From Bacillota bacterium (GTDB lineage Bacteria > Bacillota > Sulfobacillia > Sulfobacillales > Sulfobacillaceae): a stretch of 37,535 bases of DNA. Under the pieces are notes generated by a model. The model did no database searches. It saw nothing but the letters and a program-made list of their open reading frames with translations, and was not told where the DNA came from. Positions 16,834 through 24,378 of the stretch are shown here, one piece after another. A program made the position numbers and the translations under genes. Positions within the stretch are counted from its first letter, which is position 1. Each line of letters opens with the position of its first letter. Location of the stretch: the NCBI GenBank assembly GCA_021821465.1, contig JAKACM010000040.1, positions 1 through 37,535 on the forward strand. The letters run 5' to 3'.

Positions 16834-17400
16834 GTGGCGGACATTATGGGAGTCAATCGAGCATCAGGAGGTTACCAAGAAAAGCGGGTCGCCTATGACG
16901 CACCGGACGCGGTGCTGGAATTAAGTGGAGCTCTGAAATGGCTCTGGCGCCGTGAAGGTCTTCCCGAAACAGTTTTGTGCATCGGTACCGACAGATCAAC
17001 CGGCGACGCATTAGGACCTATTGTGGGGAGTACCTTGAGTCAAAGGCGACTTGGGCCCATTCGCGTGTTGGGTACCTTGGAAGAACCGGTGCATGCGGCA
17101 AATCTCAGCGACTATATCCGATCCTATCCATCGTTATTAACTACCCGCGTCTTTGCGATTGACGCCTCATTGGGACGGTTGCCCGACGTGGGGATGGTTA
17201 GCGCTGCACCGGGGCCATTAAAACCGGGAGCCGGGGTAAACAAGCAGCTACCGGCACTGGGTCGATATCATTTGACCGGAACGGTAAATGTCGGAGGATT
17301 TATGGAATTCTTTGTGCTGCAAAACACACGCTTGAACGTAGTTATGAAGATGGCCTCCTGCATAGCGGAGGCCTTTCTTCAAAGTTTAGGGTTAGGATAG
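16834..17400 (+). CDS. yyaC: Spore protease YyaC family protein
   Basis: A 188-residue protein. VLCIGTDRSTGDALGPIVGS and FAIDASLGR.. are the conserved acidic-residue motifs of the YyaC family, which is related in fold to the germination protease GPR and hydrogenase-maturation proteases and is found in endospore formers. Start is GTG 16834, with GGGGGGAG 5 nt upstream; the internal ATG (MGVNR) lacks one. It is divergent from the YkvI-like gene and its 3' end overlaps the DUF4446 gene by 9 bp in convergent orientation. It is one of two plus-strand genes left of the origin, consistent with a separate, possibly sporulation-specific, promoter that I could not identify. Confidence 0.88.
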   Translation: MADIMGVNRASGGYQEKRVAYDAPDAVLELSGALKWLWRREGLPETVLCIGTDRSTGDALGPIVGSTLSQRRLGPIRVLGTLEEPVHAANLSDYIRSYPSLLTTRVFAIDASLGRLPDVGMVSAAPGPLKPGAGVNKQLPALGRYHLTGTVNVGGFMEFFVLQNTRLNVVMKMASCIAEAFLQSLGLG

Positions 17401-17940
17401 TGATGAAGATGATGTGTCAGCGGTTGAATGTGCTTCATCAGAAGATGCATCGGTGGATAGTCGTGTTGTGACGGCAAGATCGATGGCACGCCGTTCCTCC
17501 TGACTTAAGGCGTAGCGACTCTCTCTTTTTGTTACGGGTTTAGCGTAAAGACGAACTTCGTTTCTGCCCCAAAGGCTCGTCATTACCATGCCGTCGCCGT
17601 AATCATTTAAGAGCGCCAACGAAAAGGACAAGTCGGCACCGGTATCATCAAAGGGATTAAAACGAACCAAACCGAATTTGCTTAATGTTTGAGCTTGTTT
17701 GCGTTCTAACAAGATCAGCCGTTGGTCAAAGGTGGAGACGGTCTGCTTCGCGCGGAGAGCAGCATCATAGGTTTTCTCGAGGGATTCTTCGATATTTATG
17801 CCACCACCTCGTAACACTCGGGTTATACGTCGTTTGGTGCGGGCGGCGGATGCCCAGGAAAAGATGGCCACAATAAGGGAAAGCACCGCGATAAGCAAAC
17901 TCACAATAACGATTAGGTCTACAGGCAAACCGGATAGCAT
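17392..17940 (-). CDS. DUF4446 family membrane-anchored protein
   Basis: A 182-residue protein with one N-terminal transmembrane segment (about residues 6-27), a helical region, then the conserved DUF4446 core with RFNPFDDTGADLSFSLALLNDYGDGMVMTSL, and a Ser/Thr-rich tail. The family is found near parB in clostridia; function unknown. Start chosen at ATG 17940, with GGAGG 7 nt upstream; the open frame to 17988 overlaps the DUF554 gene. It ends the rpmH-to-DUF4446 cluster. Confidence 0.87.
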   Translation of the reverse strand: MLSGLPVDLIVIVSLLIAVLSLIVAIFSWASAARTKRRITRVLRGGGINIEESLEKTYDAALRAKQTVSTFDQRLILLERKQAQTLSKFGLVRFNPFDDTGADLSFSLALLNDYGDGMVMTSLWGRNEVRLYAKPVTKRESRYALSQEERRAIDLAVTTRLSTDASSDEAHSTADTSSSSLS

Positions 17941-17954
17941 CTGGTTTCCTCCAA

Positions 17955-18656
17955 TCATAGAAAATGCAGCCCATGGATCTGCAACCAAAAAAGAATCAAT
18001 GGAAATAGTAGGGCTGGTAATAAGTTACCAATTTTTATGATGTTGGTATCAAGAACAAAGTTCATGCCGATTGCCGCGATCATCAGGCCACCGACGGCCT
18101 TAATATCTGTCAAAAGGACTCCTCGTAAGACGGATGCTAGTCCTGATGCCAATAGTGACAAACTTCCTTCGTACAGCAAAGTGACTGGGGCGGCGGCAAT
18201 AACACCCCAACCCGCAACAGAGGTGAGGATAACGGCGGTCGTGCCGTCTAAAACGGCTTTAGTGGCGAGTATGGGGAATTTTCCGGTGAGACCATTTTGG
18301 AGAGATCCCAGGATGGACATCGCACCGATATTAAAAATAAGGGTTGCCGAAATAAAACCTTTCGCAAAACCCGTGGTACCCACGCGTGATTCGGCCCACT
18401 GTCCGAAGTGTTGAATTTTTTCGTCCAGATGCAGCCACGTCCCCACTCCGAGACCGAGTTCTAGCGACAAGAGAGTATTTATGGCATCCGGAAGGGGCCA
18501 GGCCATTTTGAAACCCATGAGTATGACCACTATCCCGATAACTCGCAGAGCCTGACGGCGGAAATCCGTAGTAAACCGTTTACCACCCGATAGACCGATC
18601 AGCGAACCTATCACAATCCCCAAGGCGTTGATTAATGCACCGTCAACATACTGCAT
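17955..18656 (-). CDS. DUF554 family membrane protein (YdfK/YqgA-like)
   Basis: A 233-residue membrane protein with six to seven hydrophobic segments. ALINALGIVIGSLIGL at the N-terminus, GLGVGTW, and FNIGAMSILGSLQNGLTG in the middle are the DUF554 signature. Function unknown; putative transporter. Its ATG is immediately preceded by one copy of a 16-bp near-palindrome whose right half contains the only GAGG-like ribosome site, at a short 4-nt spacing. Whatever binds or folds there could control its translation or transcription. Confidence 0.85.
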   Translation of the reverse strand: MQYVDGALINALGIVIGSLIGLSGGKRFTTDFRRQALRVIGIVVILMGFKMAWPLPDAINTLLSLELGLGVGTWLHLDEKIQHFGQWAESRVGTTGFAKGFISATLIFNIGAMSILGSLQNGLTGKFPILATKAVLDGTTAVILTSVAGWGVIAAAPVTLLYEGSLSLLASGLASVLRGVLLTDIKAVGGLMIAAIGMNFVLDTNIIKIGNLLPALLFPLILFWLQIHGLHFL

Positions 18657-18672
18657 TGTTCCTCAAGGAACA
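18657..18672. repeat. Near-palindrome TGTTCCTCAAGGAACA, copy 1 (parS-like)
   Basis: TGTTCC and GGAACA are perfect inverted arms around TCAA. It differs from the Bacillus parS consensus TGTTNCACGTGAAACA only in the centre (about 12 of 16 matches). It lies directly before the DUF554 start codon, between that gene and parB. A second identical copy is 46 bp away. Confidence 0.6.
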
Positions 18673-18702
18673 CTCCTCTCACTTTGTACGCATATGTCCT
18701 AA

Positions 18703-18718
18703 TGTTCCTCAAGGAACA
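18703..18718. repeat. Near-palindrome TGTTCCTCAAGGAACA, copy 2 (parS-like)
   Basis: Identical to copy 1 over 16 bp, and here extended to 8-bp arms by AA/TT on the two sides (18701-18720). It abuts the parB stop codon. As RNA it would form an 8-bp stem with a TTGA loop but no U-tract follows, so terminator function is unlikely. Candidate ParB-binding site. Confidence 0.6.
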
Positions 18719-19645
18719 TTACACTACGAAATCCCCTGAATCCGATTGCGAATGATCCAGAAGCTCTAAAATTCTCTCCAGTTCATTGAGGGTGTGGTAC
18801 GGAATCTCAATGCGACCTTTGTTTAAATCACCCTTTAAACGCACCTTGGTTCCGAATCTTCTCCGCAATTGCTCCTCTGTTACCACCAAATGAGCATCCG
18901 GTGTGCTCTGTAGTTTTTCCTTCTCTCTTTCATCCACCGCGACCAGGGCATGTGCCTCCAATTGTCGCAAAGTCCACTGCTCTTCGACAACACGCTTCGC
19001 CAGTGCCAACCGTCTTGAGGGTTCCATCGACAAGAGAAACTTTGCGTGAGCCACACTCAGTTTATTCTCTGCCAGCCACTCCTGGATTTCGCTTTCCAGA
19101 GTGAGCAAGCGCATGTAATTGGCAACATGCGAACGAGATTTGCCCACACGCTCACCTATTTTCTCTTGGGTCCATCCCAATTCCTCCGTCAGTCTTTGAT
19201 ACGCGCGAGATTCCTCAATAGGGTCCAAATCACTTCTTTGCAAATTTTCAATGAGAGCTATCTCCATGGCCTGCTCATCCGACATGTTCCGTATAATCGC
19301 AGGAATCGTATCCAATTGTGCCTGTTTGGCCGCACGATATCGTCTTTCCCCGGCCACAAGCTCATATCCGTCACCGGAGGGCGCGACCCGCAACACAATA
19401 GGTTGAATAACCCCATGCATGCGAACCGACTCCGCCAACTCCTTTAACTCTTCTTCAGCAAAACGACGCCGAGGTTGGAAGGAACTTGAATGTATGGTTC
19501 TCACAGGCACCCCGGCTACCTCAGTTCCTCCCGTTTTGTCCTGCGCTCCCCCATTTCCATCCCCCTCTTTTACCGTCCCATCATGTCGGGGCATTTCCGG
19601 AATCAAAGACGACAACCCTCGACCCAAACCGCGGCTTTTAGCCAT
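18719..19645 (-). CDS. parB: Chromosome partitioning protein ParB (Spo0J)
   Basis: CTP-dependent DNA clamp that loads at parS and organises the origin region. It has 308 residues. The N-terminus MAKSRGLGRGLSSLIPE contains the usual LGRGLxxLIP motif that stimulates ParA ATPase. The nucleotide-binding domain has ELVAGERRYRAAKQ and the ENLQRSDLDPIEES box, followed by the helix-turn-helix TQEKIGERVGKSRSHVANYMRLL that reads parS, and a C-terminal dimerisation region. It overlaps the parA stop by about 8 bp. No parS of the standard sequence is in the window, but two parS-like sites abut its 3' end. Confidence 0.97.
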   Translation of the reverse strand: MAKSRGLGRGLSSLIPEMPRHDGTVKEGDGNGGAQDKTGGTEVAGVPVRTIHSSSFQPRRRFAEEELKELAESVRMHGVIQPIVLRVAPSGDGYELVAGERRYRAAKQAQLDTIPAIIRNMSDEQAMEIALIENLQRSDLDPIEESRAYQRLTEELGWTQEKIGERVGKSRSHVANYMRLLTLESEIQEWLAENKLSVAHAKFLLSMEPSRRLALAKRVVEEQWTLRQLEAHALVAVDEREKEKLQSTPDAHLVVTEEQLRRRFGTKVRLKGDLNKGRIEIPYHTLNELERILELLDHSQSDSGDFVV

Positions 19646-20399
19646 TTGCCATCACCTCCTCAGCAAGCGCGCGATAACCCAAGGCCCCCCGCGATTTCGC
19701 ATCATAACGCAAGATGGGCATCCCATGACTTGGCGCTTCGCTAAGTCGCACTGTTCGCGGTATGACCGACTCATAAACTTGGGAAGCAAAATGATGCCGA
19801 ACTTCTTGAGCTACTTGACTCGATAAATTAGTCCGTCCATCATACATGGTCAGCACAATTCCTTCGAGTTCCAACTGAGGGTTTAATCTGGCTTTGACCA
19901 GGTCGATCGTGGACAAGAGTTGAGACAGTCCTTCCAACGCAAAAAACTCACATTGCATAGGAATCATAACACGGTCCGCCGCACATAAAGCATTAATGGT
20001 TAATAACCCTAATGAAGGTGGACAATCAACAAAAATAAAATCATAACGGTCTGTCAAAGGTTTGATGGCTCTTCGTAATCTGTTCTCGCGATCCACCGCT
20101 TGCGACAATTCCACTTCCGCCCCTGCCAAATCCAGAGTGGCGGGCAAAAGGTGAAGTCCAACAACCGAAGTAGGAACCAGCGCCTCCATAACCGACTCTG
20201 ATCCCAAAAGCACATCATAAATCGAAACATCCATATCTCTTTTGTCGATCCCCAGTCCCGTCGTCGTATTGCCTTGCGGATCAATGTCCACAGCGAGCAC
20301 CCGCTTTCCCGCATCGGCAAGGTATGCGGCCAAGTTGATCACCGTGGTGGTTTTGCCAACCCCACCCTTTTGGTTGGCTACAGCGATGGTTCGGCTCAT
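19638..20399 (-). CDS. parA: Chromosome partitioning ATPase ParA (Soj)
   Basis: Deviant-Walker ATPase that binds DNA as a dimer, moves with ParB and, in Bacillus, controls DnaA activity. Of 253 residues, the P-loop KGGVGKTT (about 11-18) with the signature Lys11 is followed by VDIDPQGNTTTGLG, and the Walker B DFIFVDCPPSLGLLT. The remainder is standard. Its ATG lies after a G-rich site (GGGGGCAGGGG). It overlaps parB by about 8 bp and follows rsmG after a 128-bp gap in which I see no feature. Confidence 0.97.
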   Translation of the reverse strand: MSRTIAVANQKGGVGKTTTVINLAAYLADAGKRVLAVDIDPQGNTTTGLGIDKRDMDVSIYDVLLGSESVMEALVPTSVVGLHLLPATLDLAGAEVELSQAVDRENRLRRAIKPLTDRYDFIFVDCPPSLGLLTINALCAADRVMIPMQCEFFALEGLSQLLSTIDLVKARLNPQLELEGIVLTMYDGRTNLSSQVAQEVRHHFASQVYESVIPRTVRLSEAPSHGMPILRYDAKSRGALGYRALAEEVMANG

Positions 20400-20527
20400 T
20401 TGGCCCCTGCCCCCTAGTAAATTACCCGTTGGGCATCATCTCCCATCATTCTCATTCAGAGAACTTTCATACATGCGCCCTTGTATTCACCAATACCCCA
20501 CAGCCCACTCGCTTCCAAAGCTTCTAT

Positions 20528-21238
20528 CTATCCAGACACTGGGGAACCGAGTTTCTTCCATCTCCGGGGAAACTCCCGCGGGGTCCTCGTTGTTTTAGTC
20601 ACAACAATTATCTGAGAACCTTCCCCATCTCCGTAAGGGAGGGACACTGTCAAATCCTCGCCCCCTAATCTTAGACACAGATCTTTGGCCGACGGAATCT
20701 CCAACGCCACCTGCTTTCGTCCCTTTGGAAAAAAGCCTTTTCCTCCCACTTTCAAATAGGGCATCGACAATTCCAATGCTACGCGCAAGGATCCGACCGC
20801 ACGAGCTGTTACCACTTCCGCATTCTCCCGCAAGTCACCCTCATCGCCAACGATTTCTTCAGCCCGCCCACAGATTACCCCAACATTCCCCAAATCCAGG
20901 ATATCAACCATATGCTCTAAATATTTCGCCCTCTTTTCCCGGGCCTCGATCAATGTCCATCGCACATTAGGTGCCAAAATCGCTAGTACTAATCCCGGCA
21001 AACCTGCGCCACTGCCAATGTCTACGGCAGTCTGCACCTCAAGCAAATTTATTTCTTGGACCGTCTGAACGGCATCATAGATTCCCTGCATCCACAATGC
21101 CTCATCACTTCGAAATCCACTGAGATTCAAAGGCGCTTTCAGGATCAAATCCACTAAAGTATCAAGTCGACCGATAACCGCAGTATCATCCAAACGACTC
21201 ACCAAGGACCCTCTTAGCCATGTCGGCCTCTTAAACAT
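20528..21238 (-). CDS. rsmG: 16S rRNA (guanine527-N7)-methyltransferase RsmG (GidB)
   Basis: SAM-dependent enzyme that makes m7G527 in 16S rRNA. From ATG 21238 it is 236 residues: AVDIGSGAGLPGLVLAIL is the SAM-binding motif I and TLIEAREKRAKYLEH motif II. VVTARAVGSL matches the RsmG-specific VxARAV box. The open frame extends to 21379 through the yidC terminator, but ATG 21238 has AGGAGGATTT directly upstream. In Bacillus this gene follows mnmG; here it follows yidC directly. Promoter not identified; a TATAAT on the minus strand (21270-21275) may be its -10. Confidence 0.95.
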   Translation of the reverse strand: MFKRPTWLRGSLVSRLDDTAVIGRLDTLVDLILKAPLNLSGFRSDEALWMQGIYDAVQTVQEINLLEVQTAVDIGSGAGLPGLVLAILAPNVRWTLIEAREKRAKYLEHMVDILDLGNVGVICGRAEEIVGDEGDLRENAEVVTARAVGSLRVALELSMPYLKVGGKGFFPKGRKQVALEIPSAKDLCLRLGGEDLTVSLPYGDGEGSQIIVVTKTTRTPREFPRRWKKLGSPVSG

Positions 21239-21275
21239 AAATCCTCCTGTCGACAATAGAATAAACCATATTATA

Positions 21276-21306
21276 AACAAAATGACCGCGCTCCCTCGCG
21301 CGGTCA
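21276..21306 (-). terminator. Intrinsic terminator after yidC
   Basis: TGACCGCGC and GCGCGGTCA pair perfectly across a 6-nt loop on the minus strand, followed by TTTTGTTTA. It lies 12 bp beyond the yidC stop and separates rpmH-rnpA-yidD-yidC from rsmG-parA-parB. Confidence 0.8.
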
Positions 21307-21318
21307 CCACATTTTTCC

Positions 21319-21993
21319 TCAGCGCGTTGCCTGCGCGCCCCCACCTTTTGCTCCATCCACTGGTTTTCGCAATAACCATACAGTCTGACCAAGTTGAAAC
21401 AGGTTAGATACCACATAATATACCGACAAACCGGCTGGAAACTTTGATGCTACGAACCCAAAGACGATAGGCATCATCCACAACATCAACTTTTGACTTT
21501 GCTGCATTTCCGGTTGCTGAGGGGTCATCATCATAGTCTGCTTCTGCATGAAAAATGTGCTGACCGCAACGAAAATTGGCAAAATGTACGTTGGATCGGG
21601 ACGAGCCAAATTTTGCCACACCCAAAATCCATAATTATGATGGACATACTTGAATCGCTCTAAAACGTCAAACAATCCATACATTACAGGAATTTGCAAG
21701 AGCAAAGGCAAACAACCCGAAGCCGGATTAACTCCCTCTTCCTTATACAATTTAGCTAGCTCTGCTTGCATGGCCTGGGGATTCCCTTTATGGCGTGCCT
21801 GAATTTCCTTCTGTTTAGGGCCCACTTTAGCCATTTTCTGCATAGATCGTGCTTGGTAAACGCCTAAAGGTAACAGAATGAGCCGAACCAGCAGCGTCAG
21901 AAGGATAATCCCTAACACATAATTATGGGTCCATCCGGTAAATACCACAAAGGTTTCACGGATGAGGCTCAAAAATCCGCCCCAAATTCCCAA
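21319..21993 (-). CDS. yidC: Membrane protein insertase YidC/SpoIIIJ (Oxa1 family)
   Basis: Inserts and folds membrane proteins. At 224 residues this is the short clostridial form: no cleavable lipoprotein signal; about five membrane segments. LLTLLVRLILLPL carries the conserved Arg of the hydrophilic groove, the cytoplasmic loop has QKEIQARHKGNPQAMQAELAKLYKEEGVNPASGCLPLLLQIP in shorter recognisable blocks, and the last hydrophobic segments follow FPAGLSVYYVVSNLFQLGQ. Start is TTG 21993 with GGAGG 7 nt upstream. The Bacillus neighbour jag is missing after it. Confidence 0.95.
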   Translation of the reverse strand: MGIWGGFLSLIRETFVVFTGWTHNYVLGIILLTLLVRLILLPLGVYQARSMQKMAKVGPKQKEIQARHKGNPQAMQAELAKLYKEEGVNPASGCLPLLLQIPVMYGLFDVLERFKYVHHNYGFWVWQNLARPDPTYILPIFVAVSTFFMQKQTMMMTPQQPEMQQSQKLMLWMMPIVFGFVASKFPAGLSVYYVVSNLFQLGQTVWLLRKPVDGAKGGGAQATR

Positions 21994-22013
21994 TTTATAG
22001 CCTCCTTAACATT

Positions 22014-22223
22014 CTACGGAACTGGGTCAAAACCACCCTCGTGTAAAGGGTGACAGCGCAAAATTCGGCGCACCGCCAAATACCCCCCTTTCGGCACCCC
22101 ATATTTCGCAACCGCGTCAACAGCATATTGCGAACATGTTGGCACATAACGACAACTTGGCGGGGTCATCGGGGACACAAATTTCTGATAAAGATGAATT
22201 AATCCAATCACGATCCTTCTCAT
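22014..22223 (-). CDS. yidD: Membrane insertion efficiency factor YidD
   Basis: A 69-residue protein with an amphipathic N-terminus and the invariant [11 protein letters not shown] motif, then [25 protein letters not shown], all diagnostic of YidD. It aids YidC-dependent membrane insertion at the inner face of the membrane. ATG has AGGA upstream. It lies between rnpA and yidC as in most bacteria. Confidence 0.96.
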   Translation of the reverse strand: MRRIVIGLIHLYQKFVSPMTPPSCRYVPTCSQYAVDAVAKYGVPKGGYLAVRRILRCHPLHEGGFDPVP

Positions 22224-22267
22224 GTTTTCCTGCCTTTTCGCAACACCCTACAGGTTTCACATTCTTA

Positions 22268-22600
22268 CTACAAGCAACCTCCCCGCAACAACAACTTCCG
22301 TAAGGAACGAACCAAAGTATTCCAATCTTCCGTCAGGACCGATTTTTTGCCTAAAAGTATTAAATCACCGCACGGAGTAATCTCCTCCGCAAAAACAGAA
22401 AACAATGCCCGGATTCGCCGACGTATGCGATTCCGTTTCACCGCGGAACCTGCAGATCGTTGCGTCGTAAATCCCACCCTGGGCTTCACACTTCCACTTG
22501 ATAGAATGAAAAGGACCATATTACGGTCCCCCACAGTGCGTCCCATTCGGAAAACCCGACCAAACTCAGAACGCTTCTTAAGCCTATGAAATTGAGCCAT
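22268..22600 (-). CDS. rnpA: Ribonuclease P protein component
   Basis: Protein cofactor of RNase P, which removes tRNA 5' leaders. It has 110 residues. The conserved RNR motif region AVKRNRIRRRIRALF and the N-terminal RLKKRSEFGRVFRMGR are present. ATG overlaps the rpmH stop (TAATG), so the two are co-translated, the universal rpmH-rnpA order. Confidence 0.96.
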   Translation of the reverse strand: MAQFHRLKKRSEFGRVFRMGRTVGDRNMVLFILSSGSVKPRVGFTTQRSAGSAVKRNRIRRRIRALFSVFAEEITPCGDLILLGKKSVLTEDWNTLVRSLRKLLLRGGCL

Positions 22601-22734
22601 TATCCCGCCAAACGTTTACGTCCCTTAAGCCGCCTTCTCTTGAGAACCATCCGCCCAGCTTTGGTTGACATACGTTTTCTAAAACCGTGAACTTTTGCCC
22701 GGTGGCGACGATTTGGCTGATAAGTCCGCTTCAC
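22600..22734 (-). CDS. rpmH: 50S ribosomal protein L34
   Basis: A 44-residue basic protein that translates from GTG 22734 as [20 protein letters not shown] and continues [10 protein letters not shown] to a basic end, the standard L34 sequence. AGGTGA/GGAGG upstream is a good ribosome site. The gene is too short for usual ORF cut-offs. It has a near-consensus promoter upstream (22772-22800) and heads the rpmH-rnpA-yidD-yidC operon, divergent from dnaA. Confidence 0.97.
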   Translation of the reverse strand: MKRTYQPNRRHRAKVHGFRKRMSTKAGRMVLKRRRLKGRKRLAG

Positions 22735-22771
22735 AATTGTCACCTCCAGACTTTAGCGCAAATGTGTTTAT

Positions 22772-22800
22772 ATTATACCGGCTTGGCATAGGTTGGTCAA
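22772..22800 (-). promoter_or_regulatory. Near-consensus promoter of rpmH
   Basis: Minus strand: -35 TTGACC (22795-22800), 17-bp spacer, -10 TATAAT (22772-22777). It overlaps the likely -35 region of the divergent dnaA promoter, so the two may compete for polymerase. Confidence 0.85.
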
Positions 22801-22821
22801 GAAACGGCCAGCTAATATAAT
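22793..22821 (+). promoter_or_regulatory. Candidate dnaA promoter
   Basis: Plus strand: -10 TATAAT (22816-22821) and a weak -35 TTGGTC (22793-22798) with 17-bp spacer. Its -35 overlaps that of rpmH. Transcripts would carry a leader of about 155 nt containing the DnaA boxes at 22922-22954, consistent with DnaA autorepression. Confidence 0.55.
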
Positions 22822-22919
22822 GCACTCATTTTCCGTTCGACTTCATTGAGAGCCATGTCCGAATTTGTTATCATAAATCCACTTCTCCGCTTGCCGGAGA
22901 CGTTCATTATTTATAGGAA

Positions 22920-22954
22920 GGTTATCCACAGATTGTGGATAACCCTGTGGATTT
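22920..22954. promoter_or_regulatory. DnaA-box cluster upstream of dnaA (perfect palindrome plus one box)
   Basis: TTATCCACA (22922-22930) and TGTGGATAA (22934-22942) are two perfect DnaA boxes head to head, embedded in an 11-bp inverted repeat with a 3-nt spacer (22920-22944). A third, one-mismatch box TGTGGATTT follows at 22946-22954. It is 30 bp before the dnaA start, corresponding to the upstream half of a bipartite origin and to dnaA autoregulation. Confidence 0.85.
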
Positions 22955-22983
22955 CTTGTTCACATTTTAGGGGGAATTGTTTA

Positions 22984-24378
22984 ATGCTTGAGGTCGGCTT
23001 AGAAAGCCTGTGGGCAGACACGGTTGAACGACTCGAAAACGAGCTATCCACACCCAGCATCGAAACGTGGGTCCGCCAAGTATTTCCGCTGTCCTTAGAT
23101 GATGGCGTCCTGGAATTGGCTGTACCCTCGGACTTCGTACGTCAGATAATAGCAAGCCGATACACCGGGTTGCTCCGAGACGTTTTGGCAAAATCCGCCG
23201 GTCGCCCCATTGATGTTCACCTCATTTTGGCACCCAAATCACCGAATAGCACGGACAACATGCAACGACTATCCGCATCGCCTTCCGCACCTCGGGACTC
23301 CTTCTCTCCTGTCGAGAGCAATCCATCGGATGGAACCGAGTCGGAATTTCATACCCGCCTCAATCCGAAATATGTCTTTGAGGCGTTTGTCGTTGGGGTC
23401 TCCAACCGCTTCGCCCACGCGGCGTGTCAAGCCGTAGCGGAAATGCCCGCTCGCGCTTACAACCCCCTGTTTCTTTATGGCGGAGTAGGACTAGGCAAGA
23501 CACATTTGATGCACGCTATCGGACACCATGTCTTAAGTGGGTCACCTAAGTCCCGCGTACTGTACGTCTCTTCAGAAAATTTCACCAATGAGATGATCAA
23601 CGCAATTCGTGATGACAAGATGGTTCGCTTCCGCCAGCGCTACCGCAACATTGATGTTCTCCTCATTGACGATATTCAATTTGTGGCGGGTAAAGAACGA
23701 ACACAAGAAGAGTTTTTCCACACTTTTGAGGCACTCCATGGCGCACATAAACAAATCGTCATTTCTAGCGACCGTCCTCCAAAAGACATCCCTACACTGG
23801 AAGAACGTTTGCGATCGCGCTTCGAATGGGGATTGCTCACCGATATCCAGCCTCCCGATTTGGAAACGCGAATCGCCATTCTGGCCAAAAAAGCACAGTT
23901 GGAAACCCTCTATGTTCCCGACAATGTCCTGCAATTTATTGCCGCACGCATCGACACGAACATCCGCGAACTGGAGGGTGCTCTAATTCGCGTCATGGCT
24001 TATGGTTCCATTACCCGCCAACCTTTGACAATCGAGCTTGCCGCAGAAGCCCTAAAAGACGTGATTCCACATACTACACCTAAGCCCATCACCATTCGCC
24101 TCATACAAGAAGAAGTCGTCAAACACTTTGAGTTGCAGGTTGCCGACCTAAAAGCCAAAACCCGGACCCGAAGCGTTGCATTCCCCAGACAAGTGGCCAT
24201 GTACCTGGCGCGGCATTTAACCGATGCCAGTCTTCCCCGCATAGGGGAAGATTTCGGCGGACGCGATCACACCACGGTCATCCATGCTTGCGAGAAAATT
24301 GAACAGGAACTTCACGAAGATCCCCAACTCGCACAACTTGTCGAATCTTTATCAACTCGTATCAGATCTCGCTCATAA
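22984..24378 (+). CDS. dnaA: Chromosomal replication initiator protein DnaA
   Basis: AAA+ initiator that binds DnaA boxes and opens the origin. From ATG 22984 it is 464 residues: domain I (1-80), a low-complexity Ser/Pro-rich linker (about 85-120), the ATPase (about 125-345) with GGVGLGKTH (166-174), Walker B VLLIDDIQFVAGKERTQEEFF, and the C-terminal DNA-binding domain with the DnaA signature GGRDHTTVIHAC. The frame is open back to 22846, through the DnaA boxes; ATG 22984 with AGGGGG 9 nt upstream fits the family start. It lies between two DnaA-box arrays, as in Bacillus. Confidence 0.98.
   Translation: MLEVGLESLWADTVERLENELSTPSIETWVRQVFPLSLDDGVLELAVPSDFVRQIIASRYTGLLRDVLAKSAGRPIDVHLILAPKSPNSTDNMQRLSASPSAPRDSFSPVESNPSDGTESEFHTRLNPKYVFEAFVVGVSNRFAHAACQAVAEMPARAYNPLFLYGGVGLGKTHLMHAIGHHVLSGSPKSRVLYVSSENFTNEMINAIRDDKMVRFRQRYRNIDVLLIDDIQFVAGKERTQEEFFHTFEALHGAHKQIVISSDRPPKDIPTLEERLRSRFEWGLLTDIQPPDLETRIAILAKKAQLETLYVPDNVLQFIAARIDTNIRELEGALIRVMAYGSITRQPLTIELAAEALKDVIPHTTPKPITIRLIQEEVVKHFELQVADLKAKTRTRSVAFPRQVAMYLARHLTDASLPRIGEDFGGRDHTTVIHACEKIEQELHEDPQLAQLVESLSTRIRSRS

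Noticed and set aside
21239..21379. N-terminal extension of RsmG
   Set aside because: It crosses the yidC terminator and part of yidC; ATG 21238 has AGGAGG.
12142..22260. GTTTCAC half-sites resembling canonical parS
   Set aside because: Several exist (for example near 12142, 13254, 21954 and 22254), but none has the second half AAAC; they are chance half-matches in coding DNA.
22846..22983. N-terminal extension of DnaA
   Set aside because: It would translate the DnaA boxes and has no ribosome site; MLEVGLESLW fits the normal start of domain I.
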